This document shows, in pieces, positions 1 through 11,454 of a stretch of DNA of 64,000 bases. Location: contig OZ020593.1 of assembly GCA_963971535.1 (NCBI GenBank), forward strand, positions 36,928,384-36,992,383, given 5' to 3'. This stretch comes from Notolepis coatsorum (Eukaryota > Chordata > Actinopteri > Aulopiformes > Paralepididae). Both the position numbers and the translations under genes were made by a program. The notes below the pieces were generated by a model that had not been told where the DNA came from, did not search any database, and worked only from the letters and a program-made list of their open reading frames with translations. Each line of letters begins with the position of its first letter. Position 1 is the stretch's first letter.

Positions 1-269
1 AAGGGCCAAACGTTTAGGCAAATCACAGACGCCGATACTAAAACGTCTCTCTGTGGTGCCACGCAATAGGTTGGATCGTATCCAAGAGCTAGCCAACCCA
101 GAACATGTAAATTACGTGCATCCAAACAAACGTATTTTTTATTTATTTTTTTACACAAACGTTTCTCTGCGCGACAGATTTCAGATGTGCGCGGGAGCAT
201 TTGGCCGTGTGCGCGCGCGCGCACGGGCGCACCTTAGGGGGAACATTGCTCACACTACCCCCGCCATTT

Positions 270-481
270 CCTGTCTCTGCTGTGCAGGCGTCCCCCAACC
301 GACCTGTAGGAGTCGCTGTCCACAACGTCCAGATTACCACCCATCGACTTCCACCCGCTAACTCTGCCAATGAGTTAGTATGAGGCAACACCCAAGTCGG
401 AGGCAACACCGACAGCCGGAGTCGAACCCGGTGTCTCTTGCGTTGGTGACGAGCGCAATGTCCGCTGCGCCACCCAGCCAC
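270..481 (-). repeat. tRNA-derived SINE
   Basis: Read on the minus strand, the head near 481 carries a Pol III A box (TGGCGCAGCGG, 462-472) and a B box (GGTTCGACTCC, 418-428), as in tRNA-derived SINEs. The body downstream (plus 270-415) shares the stretch around 'gcagagttagcgggtgg' with the copy at 51205-51370, so the two belong to one family. The 3' boundary is uncertain. This is not a functional tRNA gene, because no acceptor stem or full cloverleaf follows the boxes. Confidence 0.75.
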
Positions 482-697
482 ATTTATGCACATATTCAAT
501 GCACCGCCATGCGCATTCAACTTAAGATCAGGTAGCATTTATACCTGCTTAAGAACAATTTGGGGAGGTTAGGAATGCACATGCGAACTGTGAGTGAGTG
601 AGTGAATGACTCACTGAAATTGCAGGTCTACAAGGTGACATTGCATCGAAAAGTACAGTATATACAGTATTTCTCCTGAACAATGCATTGGTTGTGA

Positions 698-892
698 CCT
701 TACCACTCTGAGCTTGGCCCTTACCACTCTGAGCTTGACCCTTACCACTCTGAGCTTGGCCCTTACCCTTACCACTCTGAGCTTTGCCCTTACCCTTACC
801 ACTCTGAGCTTGACCCTTACCACTCTGAGCTTGGCCCTTACCCTTACCACTCTGAGCTTTGCCCTTACCCTTACCACTCTAAGCTTGGCCTG
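698..892. repeat. Minisatellite of 21-27 bp units
   Basis: Tandem units of the form 'cttaccactctgagcttggc' repeat about eight times. Some units carry an extra 'cttacc' hexamer, which gives lengths of 21 and 27 bp. All unit lengths are multiples of three, so ORFs on both strands stay open; they are artefacts of the repeat. Confidence 0.9.
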
Positions 893-1410
893 CAGCCCTC
901 TGAACCTCTAATGGCGGTTTCGGCCGGAAATTATGCACATAAAAAAGGGAGGATGAGGGGTTTATTGTTTGAGATACAAAGGATCCTTTTTGTCCTCCCT
1001 TCTCAGCCCTGTCTCGGTCATCAAGCTGCTGACAAGCTTCCTGTGGGCTGCCAAAAATAGCCGGAGAAGCTTAATGCTAATGACTCGCTTGCTAATTTTT
1101 GTTAGCATCCGTCTGGTGAAAAGCATGATTGGAGGACAGGGGCCACCAATAAGAGCACTGTCTGCCGACCCCTGGGTATTGGAAGCAGAGTAATGAAGAA
1201 TTAACCCTGCAATAACCTTTTCCACGCACATCCCCATCAAAGCACATGTGGAAAGGCTAATGAGTTTAATTAATAGTTTCACAGTGATGAGGAAGAGAGG
1301 GATCTAGCGTAGGATGGGATGGATGGCAGATTAGAGAGAAAGACAGGAGCTGAGACATGGGCAGCAGGCAGTACAATTTACTTTGTGAAATTATTTTCTT
1401 CTTTGCTTGA
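893..1410. other. No recognisable gene or repeat
   Basis: Mixed-composition sequence. Short ORFs on both strands here match nothing I recognise and show no gene structure. Confidence 0.5.
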
Positions 1411-1600
1411 TCGTGTTACATTTACATTTTTACATTTACATTTAGTCATTTAGCTGACGCTTTTATCCAAAGCGACTTACAAGTTCTGTACGACAAGCCA
1501 TCAGGAAGAGCACAACTCTATCAGCTGAGTAACAATGTTCATCAAAGTGTTGAGTGCTACAGTGTAGGTTAGTTTATTAGGACAAGTGCATGACAGTATG
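1411..1600. repeat. Dispersed teleost repeat
   Basis: The motif around 'catttagctgacgctttt' followed by 'atccaaagcgacttacaa' is a very common dispersed sequence in ray-finned fish genomes, recognised from memory. The class and exact ends cannot be fixed here. It is followed by T-rich sequence to about 1660. Confidence 0.6.
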
Positions 1601-1966
1601 GTTAGTTAGGGTTAGATTTTATTTTTTATTTTTTTTTAATTCTTTTTTTTTTAATTCAGATAATGGTTGAAGAAGTGAGTCTTTACTCATGGGAACACTT
1701 GTCAGAGACCCCATTTTGCTGTTATGTAATTCTTTTTTCAACTCTTGTACAGGTGGTGATGTCCACATGACTCTATTCCCTCAGTGCAAAGAGCTGGAGT
1801 CGTCTACAGATTTGAAATTAGTTCCAGGACACCCAATTGCAGCGCAAACATTAGATAGAGTTTCCCAGAATACCTTGCAAATGAGCTAATTAGTGAAAAT
1901 CCCAACAGTGAGTCTCCCTTCATCAAGTCAGTCTCTCCTCTCATTCCTGGCGCTCACTTTTTTTTT

Positions 1967-1968
<2 letters not shown>

Positions 1969-2065
<97 letters not shown>

Positions 2066-2066
2066 C
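1969..2066. repeat. (AC)n microsatellite
   Basis: About 49 dinucleotide repeats with one interruption (CG for CA) near the 3' end. The threonine-histidine ORF across it is an artefact. Confidence 0.98.
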
Positions 2067-2798
2067 TTTCAACATTAAATTAATCCATCCTTTTAGGAAT
2101 ATCTTACATCATTGCTGTGTGTGTTCTATTTAGTCAAAGCCCCCTGGAGGATTATCCTCATCTTCATCCTCTATTTATGGGCTTGGATAAGAGTGAATGA
2201 CACATGTTAGCAATTAGGGGGTTCACACAGTTCAATCTATTGAGTTCAGAGTACATTCTCACTGCTTGCTGATGGGAATCACAAAATAGATCACACACTA
2301 TAGTTCTGTGACGGCTGACAAAAGTATTGAATTTGATAACCAGGGTGAGGTAACAAATTTACTTGTATTGCCTCTCACAGAGGATTATGAATATCTATTT
2401 GCCACTTTGAAACTATAGCCTACTCTAAAACTGTTACCAACCTACAAGCTACCTCACAATGAAATAAGTTAAACTGAATCCAATAGCTACACTAATACAA
2501 ATACTTAGTCTCACTAACTAACACCAGTTAAAAACCACAGTTTGAATCTGGAATGTCATGTAGGCCGGCTACTGTACATCGAGTAACAAGTGAACGGACG
2601 CACAGTGAAGTGTGGGTCTGTTTGATTTAGTGGCGTGGTGGAAGCTCGCTGAGGTGGCTGGAGGGTTTATTTTAAGGGTGGACAGCGAGCAGTGTGTTAG
2701 GTACTGACAACAGCCTGAAGGCTAAGGACAGTTACTGAGAAACATTGCTTTAAACTGGAACAGAGGGTAAGCTTTTCTAAAATATGTTAGTTAACCAC
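2067..2798. other. No recognisable gene
   Basis: Low-complexity-free intergenic sequence. I see no coding region, repeat unit or element terminus that I can support. Confidence 0.5.
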
Positions 2799-2802
2799 TT
2801 AA

Positions 2803-3742
2803 CACTTTTTGTGCCATTAACGTATATATACGTGTTTGCTCGCCAACCGCTGAGTGCCAATCACGTATACGTTATTTGGTCAGTTTTCCTTTTTTTCGAT
2901 TTTAATATCCTATACAGTCTCACGGACCTCGGTGTATCATTGGATCTCATTATGAGAACCCGAGAGTGCAATACTGGCCGAATCCTGCTAGATGGCAGTA
3001 TCGCCTACCCTTTGAAACCTTATTTCACACTGTGTGTTACATTGTATATGGTCCGGGGCGGAGAATTTAGACCAAGCCAAGTGAATCACTTCATCCGAGC
3101 ACTTTGGAACACGTTCAGCACACTTTGTGCATATTTTGTGCCGTTTCATGTCAGGGACCCGATGGACATCATTACTGGAAATCACGATCAGACAATTGGA
3201 ATATTCTTTTTGGGATACCTCCTAGTAAAGGTAAGGACTATATGACATCAATCCTACTTTGATCCAACAATGATTTCACATCGATCGCAACGATCATATG
3301 TAACGTATGCCGTTGCTGATGATCAGAGTATCAAAAAACGACCCCCCCCCCCCCTTTGATGCATTCATGATGAAACATAATACCTATTATATACCTTTGA
3401 TTTTTTAATTGTAACATGTCCAGGCGAGCAACGCACACGACTTTAGCAAAATTCACATAGCGCTCCATAACTCAGCTTTTCAGGAATTAGCCCGGATCAC
3501 TCTGAAACTATACAATATTCACCACGGGATAACACGCAAACGTATAGATGACAAAATGTACTATTTTTTACATGTTGGACGGGAGATAGTGACTGTCAAA
3601 TGAGGCATAGTATTGTCTCCATAGCTATAATATAGAATATAGATATATAGCTCTGCAAACATTGTGACGCACAGTGAAAATAGGCAATGGAAAGCTGGCG
3701 CATTGACTACAGGGATGAGGGTAATAGCTGGCGATGAATGAG
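2803..3742 (+). mobile_element. TTAA-flanked piggyBac-type non-autonomous element, family 1, copy 1
   Basis: The element is bounded by TTAA at 2799-2802 and 3743-3746 and has imperfect terminal repeats: ACACTTTTTGTGCCA at the left, and the reverse of TGGCGATGAATGAG at the right. TTAA targets and CCNTTNNNTGCC-like ends are typical of piggyBac elements. Three other copies lie at 6296, 13262 (split) and 43117 (inverted). All four share a core of about 250 bp near 'ctagatggcagtatcg', a GGTAAG motif (3230-3235 here), a poly-C tract about 100 bp later, and an AT-rich right half. No transposase ORF is present. The 153-aa ORF at 2784-3245 is not conserved in frame between copies. Confidence 0.75.
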
Positions 3743-3746
3743 TTAA

Positions 3747-4525
3747 GCATCAGGGAAAAGTTTGGCTTTTTATTATAATTTTTTTTTCATACCCAAATTA
3801 ATTTGCGATTTATTATACTTTATACTTGCATGAGTCTGGTCTTCTTTGAAAGGTAACATTCTGAAGTTCACTTTGAGAGCTAATGAAATAGAGTAACAGA
3901 GGTTTGAACACACTGTAAAAGTTAAAGTTTTGTTTTCTTTTTACTGGTTGCCAGAGGCCTGTTTTTAAGTTCCAGCTGAGAGGTAGGAGCTGGAAAACAT
4001 AATCGTTCCAAGTCTTATGTAGTACCGGTCCAAAGTTTATAAAAATCCCATGGAAAATGTATGTTTTACAAAGGTTTTTGTAATGTGTGTACCAGTATAA
4101 ATTTGGCATGATTATCCAAATTGGCCTTCCGCTCCCATTCATGCAGAGGCTCTCATCAAAACAATGGGCTTCTTCGTCTTCTTGTGTCACCTTCCCCCAC
4201 TCTCAGCGCAGATGCTCCTTGGCTACAACGGTGGTCAATCATTTTCGCCATCAGTGGTGACGGGTCAGTTCAGAACCGTGCACAACCGAACGTGGTCACT
4301 CGTCAAAACGGCTTGTCAAATGACGCTCACCGGATCTTGTAACTCGAGAATGGAATCATGCAATAGGTTGAGTGTGGTGACGATATAGGCGTCAAATTCA
4401 ACTTTCCAACAATGTATTGGTTGATCGGCGAAAACCGCAGCCCGGAGCCGACCGACCAGGACAAAGTGCCGCAACGTGTGTGCGAGTGCGTGACGGCCCG
4501 CCGTCGGTCGTCCAATGCTAAGAGG
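3747..4525 (+). mobile_element. TTAA-flanked non-autonomous element, family 2, copy A
   Basis: Bounded by TTAA at 3743-3746 and 4526-4529. It directly abuts family-1 copy 1 and shares its TTAA. A second copy lies inverted at about 47320-48063, and its outer end shows that the true terminus reads like ACTCTTAAGCATCAGG. The two copies align along their lengths, for example at 'gggatttttataaa' and 'ccagctcctacctct'. The 125-aa minus-strand ORF has a recognisable equivalent in copy B, but this follows from nucleotide homology; no transposase motif is seen. Confidence 0.65.
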
Positions 4526-4599
4526 TTAATCTTATAACTGAACTCAGCCTGGGTTTCAGGTGAGTTAATATTAGGGTGTGTGTTTAAAACTGGCCTTTT

Positions 4600-6280
4600 G
4601 TTCTGCAAATTGAGTCAGGTAACTCCCCTCCATGTATCTGACAACTTTTTCATATCCTTCTCACTAAATGCCACCATGTCCTCCCTCCTCACTCACCCTC
4701 CACCCCTCCCCCTTTTCTCTCTCTGCCGAAGACTTTGCGGTTTTCTTCGAGAGAAAAAAGTGGAGAGCAGCCGCAGCTGCTTCTCTCAACCCCCACCCAT
4801 TCCAAATGCTGAATTGAGAACCTCATCCTTCACCCTGTCATCTTTCTCTCCCATTACAGACACAGAGGCCTCGACACTGGTAACGTCAAACCGTCCCACT
4901 ACATGCCAGCTGGACCCTCCCCACTCCTCCAGACCATAGCACCATACATCCTCCCTATCCTAACGGCAACCATCAAACCATCAAACTATCGTCCGTCTCT
5001 CTTCTCTCCTTCCTTTCTAAATCACTTGAATGTGCTGTATCCAACCAACTTACTGATTATCTCTTACAGAATGACCTCCTAGACCCTAATCAGTCAGGCT
5101 TCAGGACTGGTCACTCCACAGAGAAGGCACCCATAGTGGTCACAGAGGCTCTTCACTTAGAAAATGCAAAGGCCCTCTCCTCTGTCTTGATTCTCCTGGA
5201 CCTGTCGGCAGCCTTTGACACAGTCAACCATCAGATCCTCCTCGCATCCCTCGCAGCACTGGCATCCCCCAGCACTGGCATGGCTGACATCCTACCTTGA
5301 TGACCGTTCCTACCGAGTATCATGGAGAGGGACCCTATCGCCCCCCTGTCCCCTTCGGACGGGTGTCCTCCAGGGCTTGGACCTCAGACCCCTCCTCTTC
5401 TCCCTCTACACCAAATCTCTGGGTAACATTATTATGTCTCATGCCTTCTCGTATCATTTATATGCCGACGATACTCAACTCTTCCTCTCCTTTCCGCATT
5501 CAGATATCCATGTCTCTGAGCGAATCTCAGCCTGTCTGTCCAACATCTCCGCCTGGATGACGACCAACCACCTCAAATTGAACCTAAGCTAAACAGAATT
5601 GCTTCACCTGCCGGCCAAATCCTCCCCGCTGACGACCTTTCTATCACAGTGGAAAATGTAGCTGTGGCCTCGCCTCCGACCACCAAGAACATTTGTGTAG
5701 TCCTTGACGATCGCCTAAACTTCTCCGCTCACATCGTTGCAACGACTAGAACCTGCAGATTCCTCCTGAGCATTGTCAGAAGGATCCGCCCCTTCCTGAA
5801 AAAAGAAGCCACCCAACTCCTTCAACAGTCCAATCAATCAACAGTCATGTCTCGCCTAGACTACTGCAATGCACTGCTCGCTGGTCTGCCGATCACCACC
5901 ACCAAGCATCTTCAACTCATCCAGAACACCGCCTGCCTGATCTCCAACCTACCAAAGTCAGCCCATGTTACCCCACTTCTTAGGGACCCGCACTGGCTCC
6001 CCATCGCTACACAAATCCGCTTCAAGGTCCTTGACCTGACATATCGTGCGGTGAAGGGAACGGCTCCCGCCTACCTTGGGTCAATGGTCTCTAACTACAC
6101 ACCCTCAAGACCCCTCCGCTCTACATCCTCTGGCCGCCTCAGACCCACTCCTATCCGAGCATCGGGAGGGTCAGCAAGGAGAAGCCACCTATTCTCTGTC
6201 CTTGCTCCACAATGGTGGAACGAACTTCCCACCACAGTTAGGACAGCCGAAACCCGACCAATCTTTCGGCGTTGACTAAA
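4600..6280 (+). pseudogene. L2-like LINE reverse transcriptase remnant
   Basis: This is a 5'-truncated non-LTR retrotransposon with several frameshifts. In order: a linker with EDFAVFF (about 4730), RT motifs SLLSFLSKSLE and QSGFRTGHSTEKA (about 5000-5130), LLDLSAAFDTVNH (5200-5235), GVLQG (5357), the catalytic YADDTQLF (5460-5485), and a C-terminal part at 5649-6275 with SRLDYCNALLAGLP and HWLPI, typical of the CR1/L2 group. The reading frame changes between 5190 and 5215 and again after the stop at 5592, so it cannot encode an active protein. It ends where the TTAA element at 6296 begins. Any mobilising activity is lost. Confidence 0.85.
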
Positions 6281-6295
6281 AACATACTTCTTTAA

Positions 6296-7010
6296 CTCTT
6301 TCATTGCCAAACCAGAGATAAGTCTCGGGTTTTGGTAGTTTATTCTTTTATTCGATATTTCGATTCATTATTCATCCAGGGACCTTGGTGTTACCATAGG
6401 GAATGAGTCTGAGATCGCCAAAGTGCAATACCGGCCACATCCAGCTAGATGGCGGTATCGAGCACCCTTTGAAACCTTATATCTTGGCCTGTGCAATGGT
6501 CAAATGTCTCCGGGCGCAGTTTTCTGGGTCGGGCCAGTCGAGCGGTTCTCCCGGTTCCATTGAAGCGCATCAAATATCCCAGATCCATATGTTGTGGTGG
6601 GTTATGCCGTGGACCAAATGAACATCGGATGTACCAGATGGCGATCAAACAATTGGAATATTATTTTTGGAATACTCCCGATCACAGGTAAGGACTATCT
6701 GACGTAAATTGTATCTTGATCGTGCAATGCTTTTATACCGATCGGGCTGATAAGCGTTTTTAGTGTTCAATACGAATGCCGTTACTGGCAATCAAATAAT
6801 CAGAAACGACCCCCCCCCCCCCCCTTCATGCATCCATGATTCATATTATATAGATTTTATTTGGGAATAGTAGCGTGTCCAGGCAAGAAACGGCAACGCT
6901 TATAGTAGGATTCACGTATGAGGCTATAACACAGCCTTTCGGGAATTACCCCAAACCATGCTATAACGATACTTATAACATGTTTATACTGTGGTGAATA
7001 TAACGGTTTG
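6296..7010 (+). mobile_element. TTAA-flanked family 1 element, copy 2 (right end lost)
   Basis: Starts after TTAA at 6292-6295 with CTCTTTCATTGCCA. It shares with copy 1 the core 'agctagatggcggtatcg', the GGTAAGG motif (about 6688) and a poly-C run (6811-6826). Its right part ends in a 36-bp tandem array that starts near 6985, so the right terminus and second TTAA are not seen. It is inserted at the 3' edge of the L2-like LINE remnant. Confidence 0.7.
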
Positions 7011-7520
7011 CTAGTGGGCAGTGTTTACACATGTTATAACTGTTTGCTACGGGGCAGTGTTTACACATGTTATAACTGTTTGCTATACAGCAGTGTTTAA
7101 ACATGTTATAACTGTTTGCTATGGGGCAGTGTTTAAACATGTTATAACTGTTTGCTATGATGGGGCAGTGTTTACACATGTTATAACTGTTTGCTATACG
7201 GCAGTGTTTAAACATGTTATAACTGTTTGCTACAGGGCAGTGTTTACACATGTTATAACTGTTTGCTACGGGGCAGTGTTTAGAATAGAATAGAATAGAA
7301 TAGAATAGAATAGAATAGAATTCTATTCTAAACACTGCCCCGTAGCAAACAGTTATAACATGTGTAAACACTGCCCCGTAGCAAACAGTTATAACATGTT
7401 TAAACACTGCCGTATAGCAAACAGTTATAACACATGTTATAACTGTTTGCTATGGGGAAGTGTTTACACATGTTATAACTTTGCTAGTGGGCAGTGTTTA
7501 CACATGTTATAACTGTTTGC
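6985..7520. repeat. 36-bp tandem array with an internal inversion
   Basis: About eight head-to-tail units of 36 bp (core 'acatgttataactgtttgct') run to 7282. Then come about 40 bp of (GAATA)n and 'ttctattc', after which the same units continue in reverse complement (7322-7428) and then in forward orientation again (7430-7520). Because 36 is a multiple of three, repetitive ORFs stay open on both strands; they are not genes. The inversion could fold into a long hairpin. Confidence 0.93.
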
Positions 7521-7778
7521 TATTCATATCCTTGCATTCTCAATGAGCCATTTAAAAAAGATTGGGTGGAAAAACCATACAAAACACATTGTTATTCAAT
7601 ATACAACATTGTTAAAACACGTGTGTAGGGGATATTTAAACAAGACGTGTTGAAATAATACAAGATGTGTGTTAATAACAACATGGTTGTGTTATTTTAT
7701 ATTTTTTACAACACATTGGTACTGTATGTGTTTAGTTGGGACGACACGCACTGTTTTATTTCAACACACATTTCTTAA

Positions 7779-7939
7779 CCCTTTCACTGCCACACGACAG
7801 AAGGTTAACCCTTTACTATCACACAACCGACGGCGATGCTCCATCATTAGCATCATTAGCTCCGCGGATGTGTGATAGTAAAGGGCCAACCTTCTGTATT
7901 GTCACAGTGAAAGGGGGCTGTCGTGTGGCAGTGAAAGGG
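7779..7939. mobile_element. Palindromic piggyBac-type MITE
   Basis: Flanked by TTAA at 7775-7778 and 7940-7943, with perfect inverted ends CCCTTTCACTGCCACACGAC. A second nested inverted pair (CCCTTTACTATCACAC and its complement) lies inside, so almost the whole 161 bp folds on itself. A half copy of the same end occurs at 37597-37625. Confidence 0.85.
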
Positions 7940-7943
7940 TTAA

Positions 7944-8789
7944 GAGTGTATGTAAACATAACCCCATTATCCAGCCGATCATAAGAAGTCATGTTTACTC
8001 AACCAGTCATCCATGTGTTCATTACCTCCAATCATGGGTTCATCTTCAGTCATGATGTGCAGATGTTATCCCAGCTGTGCTCAATGTTAAATGGTGATTA
8101 AATGGTAATGCTGAGTGTTAACTGGACACCCAGGTCAAACATCCACACACCACCTAAATGTACGAGACGAGAGCTTCCTCTTACTGTGACAACCACCGGC
8201 GTACAGAATATTCCCAGGTGTGTATACAGTACGCCGTTGCATGGTATGTAGGTTATGCGCGGAGGAGGCTATGTACAGTGAACAGTAAGTGAGAACAGTG
8301 TGGTGCAGCAGAGGGTGTGTGAGGCTGTCCGTGAGGGAAGCGGGGAGGGTCCCTGGCGGTAACGCACCACCGCACAATCTGACAGGGCCAGATGTACCAG
8401 GACACCGCCCCCCAAGCCGGCCTGTAATGCAACATCCTGTAGATGGGCCCACAAAGTCACATCTGGCACCAATGCAAGGGTAGGATCGCAGGGGGTGGGG
8501 GTCTCGCTGCAACTATTCGGTTACCCCAGTATAACATTTAAAAACACAGTCGATTCGGTCTGTCCTCGTGCGATCCCACTCCCCGGCCTCCGCGGTACAG
8601 CTGCAAAAGCCAATTCACGTTCTTATAATTTAATCAGTCAGAGATTCCAGTATCTTTTTCCAGGATGCTGCCAAAGCGCTCGAGGGAAGTCGCACAACAC
8701 CTTCCTCTTCTGCGAACCCTTCGCCTTTCACTCTGCAACCACTCAGCCTTTCACTCTGCAACCACTCAGCCTTTCACGTTCGCAGGGCA
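7944..8789. other. No recognisable gene
   Basis: Mixed sequence with short overlapping ORFs on both strands and no supported feature. A short direct duplication ('cctttcactctgcaaccactcag') lies near 8728-8777. Confidence 0.45.
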
Positions 8790-8797
8790 CCTATCAG

Positions 8798-10252
8798 CAG
8801 GGGTGTATAAATTACCCTGAAATTATACTTAAGTGAAAGTATGGGTACCGTCTCAAAATCATACTCAAGTAAAAGTCAGAGTATCTGGCTAAAAACACAC
8901 TTGAGTCAAAGTTAAAAAGTTTCTACTTTTAAACTAAAAAGTAAAAGTAAAAACTTTTCATGGAGATGAAAATGTGTGCTCGTCTTGTCCGTCCGCGCTG
9001 ACCGTTTCGTCCTCTTTGGCTCTTCATCACTCGTACTATCGTTTGTGGCCATCTTCTGTAGCCTGTCACTCTGTCTATTCTTCTGATAGCAGGTTTTGAA
9101 TCAAAGATCCCCGCTTTCTAGTCTTGCACAAGGACCAATCAGCATGGGTATGGGCACTGGCAGGTTCATTTTCCATTGTTGGGGATTTGATTGGCTGTTT
9201 TTAAATAAAGTGCGGCCGCAGGATTTAATACTAATTAAAATAGTTGGACCTGCGAGATTTGTACTTTCTACTTTGTAGGTCTGCATTTTAAATATAAGGA
9301 GTAAAAAGTATGTATTTTTTCTCTGAAATGTAATTGAGTAAAAGTACAAGTATACAAACTTAATAATACTCTACTAAAGTACAAATCCCCAAAAACAGTA
9401 CTTAAGTACAGATTCAGATTCAGATTCAGATTACTTTATTCACCATATTGCAGTACAAATGGAACGTGATTTGACGATTACAGTGCATGCGTTTCACAAT
9501 TTAGAACAATACAACAGTAATAAATAATAAATAATTATAAGTAAAGTGCAAGACAGGACAGAACAGTGAGACAACAATAAGACTGTAAAAAGTGCAGTGG
9601 TAGGGGACATGGAAACAGTGCAGCATAGTTCAAGTCCGGAGGTCCAGCCCTAGCAGCTCGCCATAGAGGGGGGAGCAGGGGGACCACTGACTCGTTTACC
9701 AGGCGAGCTGCTGAGGGGAAGAAGCTGAGTCTATGGCGGGACTTTAATGTCTTGGGCAGCCGTAGCCGTCTGCCGTGGGGGAGCATGGTGAAGAGGTTGT
9801 GACCTGGGTGGGCGGGGTCTGCCATGATTTTCCTTGCCCTCCTCAAGGCCCTGGAGGAGTGTAGGGACTCGAGGGAGGGAAGGGGGCAGCCGATCACCCT
9901 CTCCGCTGATCGGATCACCCGCTGCAGCTTGGCCTTGTCCCTGACCGTGGCTGCAGGGAACCAGGTGATGATGGATAGGGTGAGGATGGACTGGATGATG
10001 GCAGTGTAAAACTGGACCATCATAGTCCTCAGCAGCCTGAACTTCCTCAGCTGACGAAGGAAGAACATCCTCTTCCGGGCATTTTTATTGAGAGCGATGG
10101 TGTTCGGCTCCCATTTCAGGTCCTGGGAGAGTGTCATGCCGAGGAAGCGGCAGCACTCCACAGAGGCCACCAGAATGATCGGGGAGGGGGGGGCTGCCTT
10201 CCGCCTGAAGTATTGTAACAAAGTACAATTACTCAAGTACTTTACACCCCTG
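8798..10252. mobile_element. Tol2-like hAT element, non-autonomous
   Basis: A perfect 8-bp TSD, CCTATCAG, flanks it at 8790-8797 and 10253-10260. The ends read CAGGGGTGTATAAATT (left) and CAGGGGTGTAAAGTACTTG (right, reverse complement), closely resembling Tol2-type hAT termini with their subterminal AAGTA/TACTT repeats. The interior lacks a transposase and is split by a LINE at about 9409-10207. On the minus strand, 9050-8940 contains a short open frame starting MATNDSTSDEEPKRTKRS, possibly the first exon of a lost transposase or a captured exon. Confidence 0.9.
9409..10207 (-). pseudogene. Rex1-like LINE, 5'-truncated, inside the Tol2-like element
   Basis: A 233-aa minus-strand ORF (10236-9535) carries the C-terminal part of a non-LTR reverse transcriptase: [43 protein letters not shown] and LSFFPSAARLVN, as in the Rex1/Babar group. 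The catalytic domain is missing through 5' truncation. The 3' end is the repeated CTGAAT tail at plus 9411-9431. The probable TSD is AAGTA (9404-9408 and 10208-10212), inside the hAT, so it inserted after the Tol2-like element. The ORF start extends a few codons into hAT sequence and is not a real start. Confidence 0.85.
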
Positions 10253-10671
10253 CCTATCAGTGATCTGATCGGATCTCATGACAGCAAATGACTCGGTATG
10301 AATGCTAAGTTTGGTATTGACCCAACCCTCGCCGGTGAGACACAACGCGGCTCGAGTGAATCACCGCATTCATAATTGTCACCAGGCCACGGTTATGCAA
10401 GTCTGAAACCGTCCTAATGTTTGTCCTTCTTGTAATTAGGAGAACAAACATCAGGGCACATGGACTGTTGTCTCTCAGAACAGAGGCAGCTGTACTGTAT
10501 GTCTACACGTGTCAGGTCCCTGTGGGGCATCACCCCCCTCGCAACAGTGCCCCAGAACCCCTGCCCCAGTGAATTTCCAGTCCCACAGTTCAGCAGCAAT
10601 TGGCCATCCTAACACCTTGGTGTCATCCTTACGCCCCAGTGCCAGCACTCTGGTGTGTGTGTGTGTGTGGC

Positions 10672-10740
10672 GGGGGGGGGGGGGGGGGGGGGGACGAGCG
10701 TGCCCAAAATATGCCCAGTGACAGGGGATCCTGGGGGAGG

Positions 10741-10771
<31 letters not shown>
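10672..10771. repeat. Two long poly-G tracts
   Basis: Runs of about 23 G (10672-10694) and 28 G (10744-10771) follow a short (GT)n stretch. They have strong G-quadruplex potential. Their exact length is likely to be polymorphic or assembly-sensitive. Poly-glycine and poly-proline ORFs here are artefacts. Confidence 0.95.
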
Positions 10772-11454
10772 CTGCCGCCAGGGAGGGCAGTGTTGTTTAC
10801 CTTATACTGCACATTCAGTCCACTCAGTAAACTAATCTGCATTCCAATCAACGAGCAGACAGGACATAGCAAAGTGGTCCTAGATGATTTGTCGCTAGTT
10901 GACAGAAGGGAGGAATGTGGTGTTCTCCTGCAGGAATGCCTAGGGAAAAAGGAACTTTGCAGCCCTTCGCTCTGTCATTCTCTCACATACTCTCTCTCTC
11001 TTTCGCTCTGTCTATCGCCCTTTCCCTCTCCCTCTGTCTGTCATGTGCATTTATAGCTCCACCAAAGAAAGCCCTTTCAGCACCTTTTAAAAAAATTCAT
11101 ACATACTGTATTTGCTCGGTAGCGAGGGAACGATCAAATCCGTTACGGTGCGGCTGTTATTAAATGCCTACGCTTGAAGGATACAGGGCGGAGAGAGTGA
11201 AGGTATTTTAATCTTTTCTTCCTTCCTTCCTTTTTCCATCCGTCTCTTCAGATGGATGAAGGGTACGGATTTCAAATTCACATTCCATTCACTATTTTAT
11301 GCCCGCGTCTCGATTGGAAACTCACCAAGGCTGCCGTTGCAACACTATTAAACACACTATGTTATATTGAAAAACACATATATGCTGAACTCAACTATCT
11401 TCAGAAAACACACGGACTGATCTCTGTTATCCTCATTGCCTATATCACAAATGG
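10772..11454. other. No recognisable gene
   Basis: Contains a CT-rich stretch (10977-11040) and otherwise unremarkable sequence. No coding signal is supported. Confidence 0.45.

Noticed and set aside
418-481. Possible tRNA gene on the minus strand
   Set aside because: A and B boxes are present, but there is no pairing acceptor stem and the body continues as a SINE shared with 51205-51370.
3813-4190. 125-aa ORF as a gene
   Set aside because: It has a counterpart in the second copy of the same TTAA element, but with disrupted frame and no domain; explained by repeat homology.
10600-11056. Gly-rich and Pro-rich ORFs
   Set aside because: Produced by poly-G tracts and flanking low-complexity DNA.
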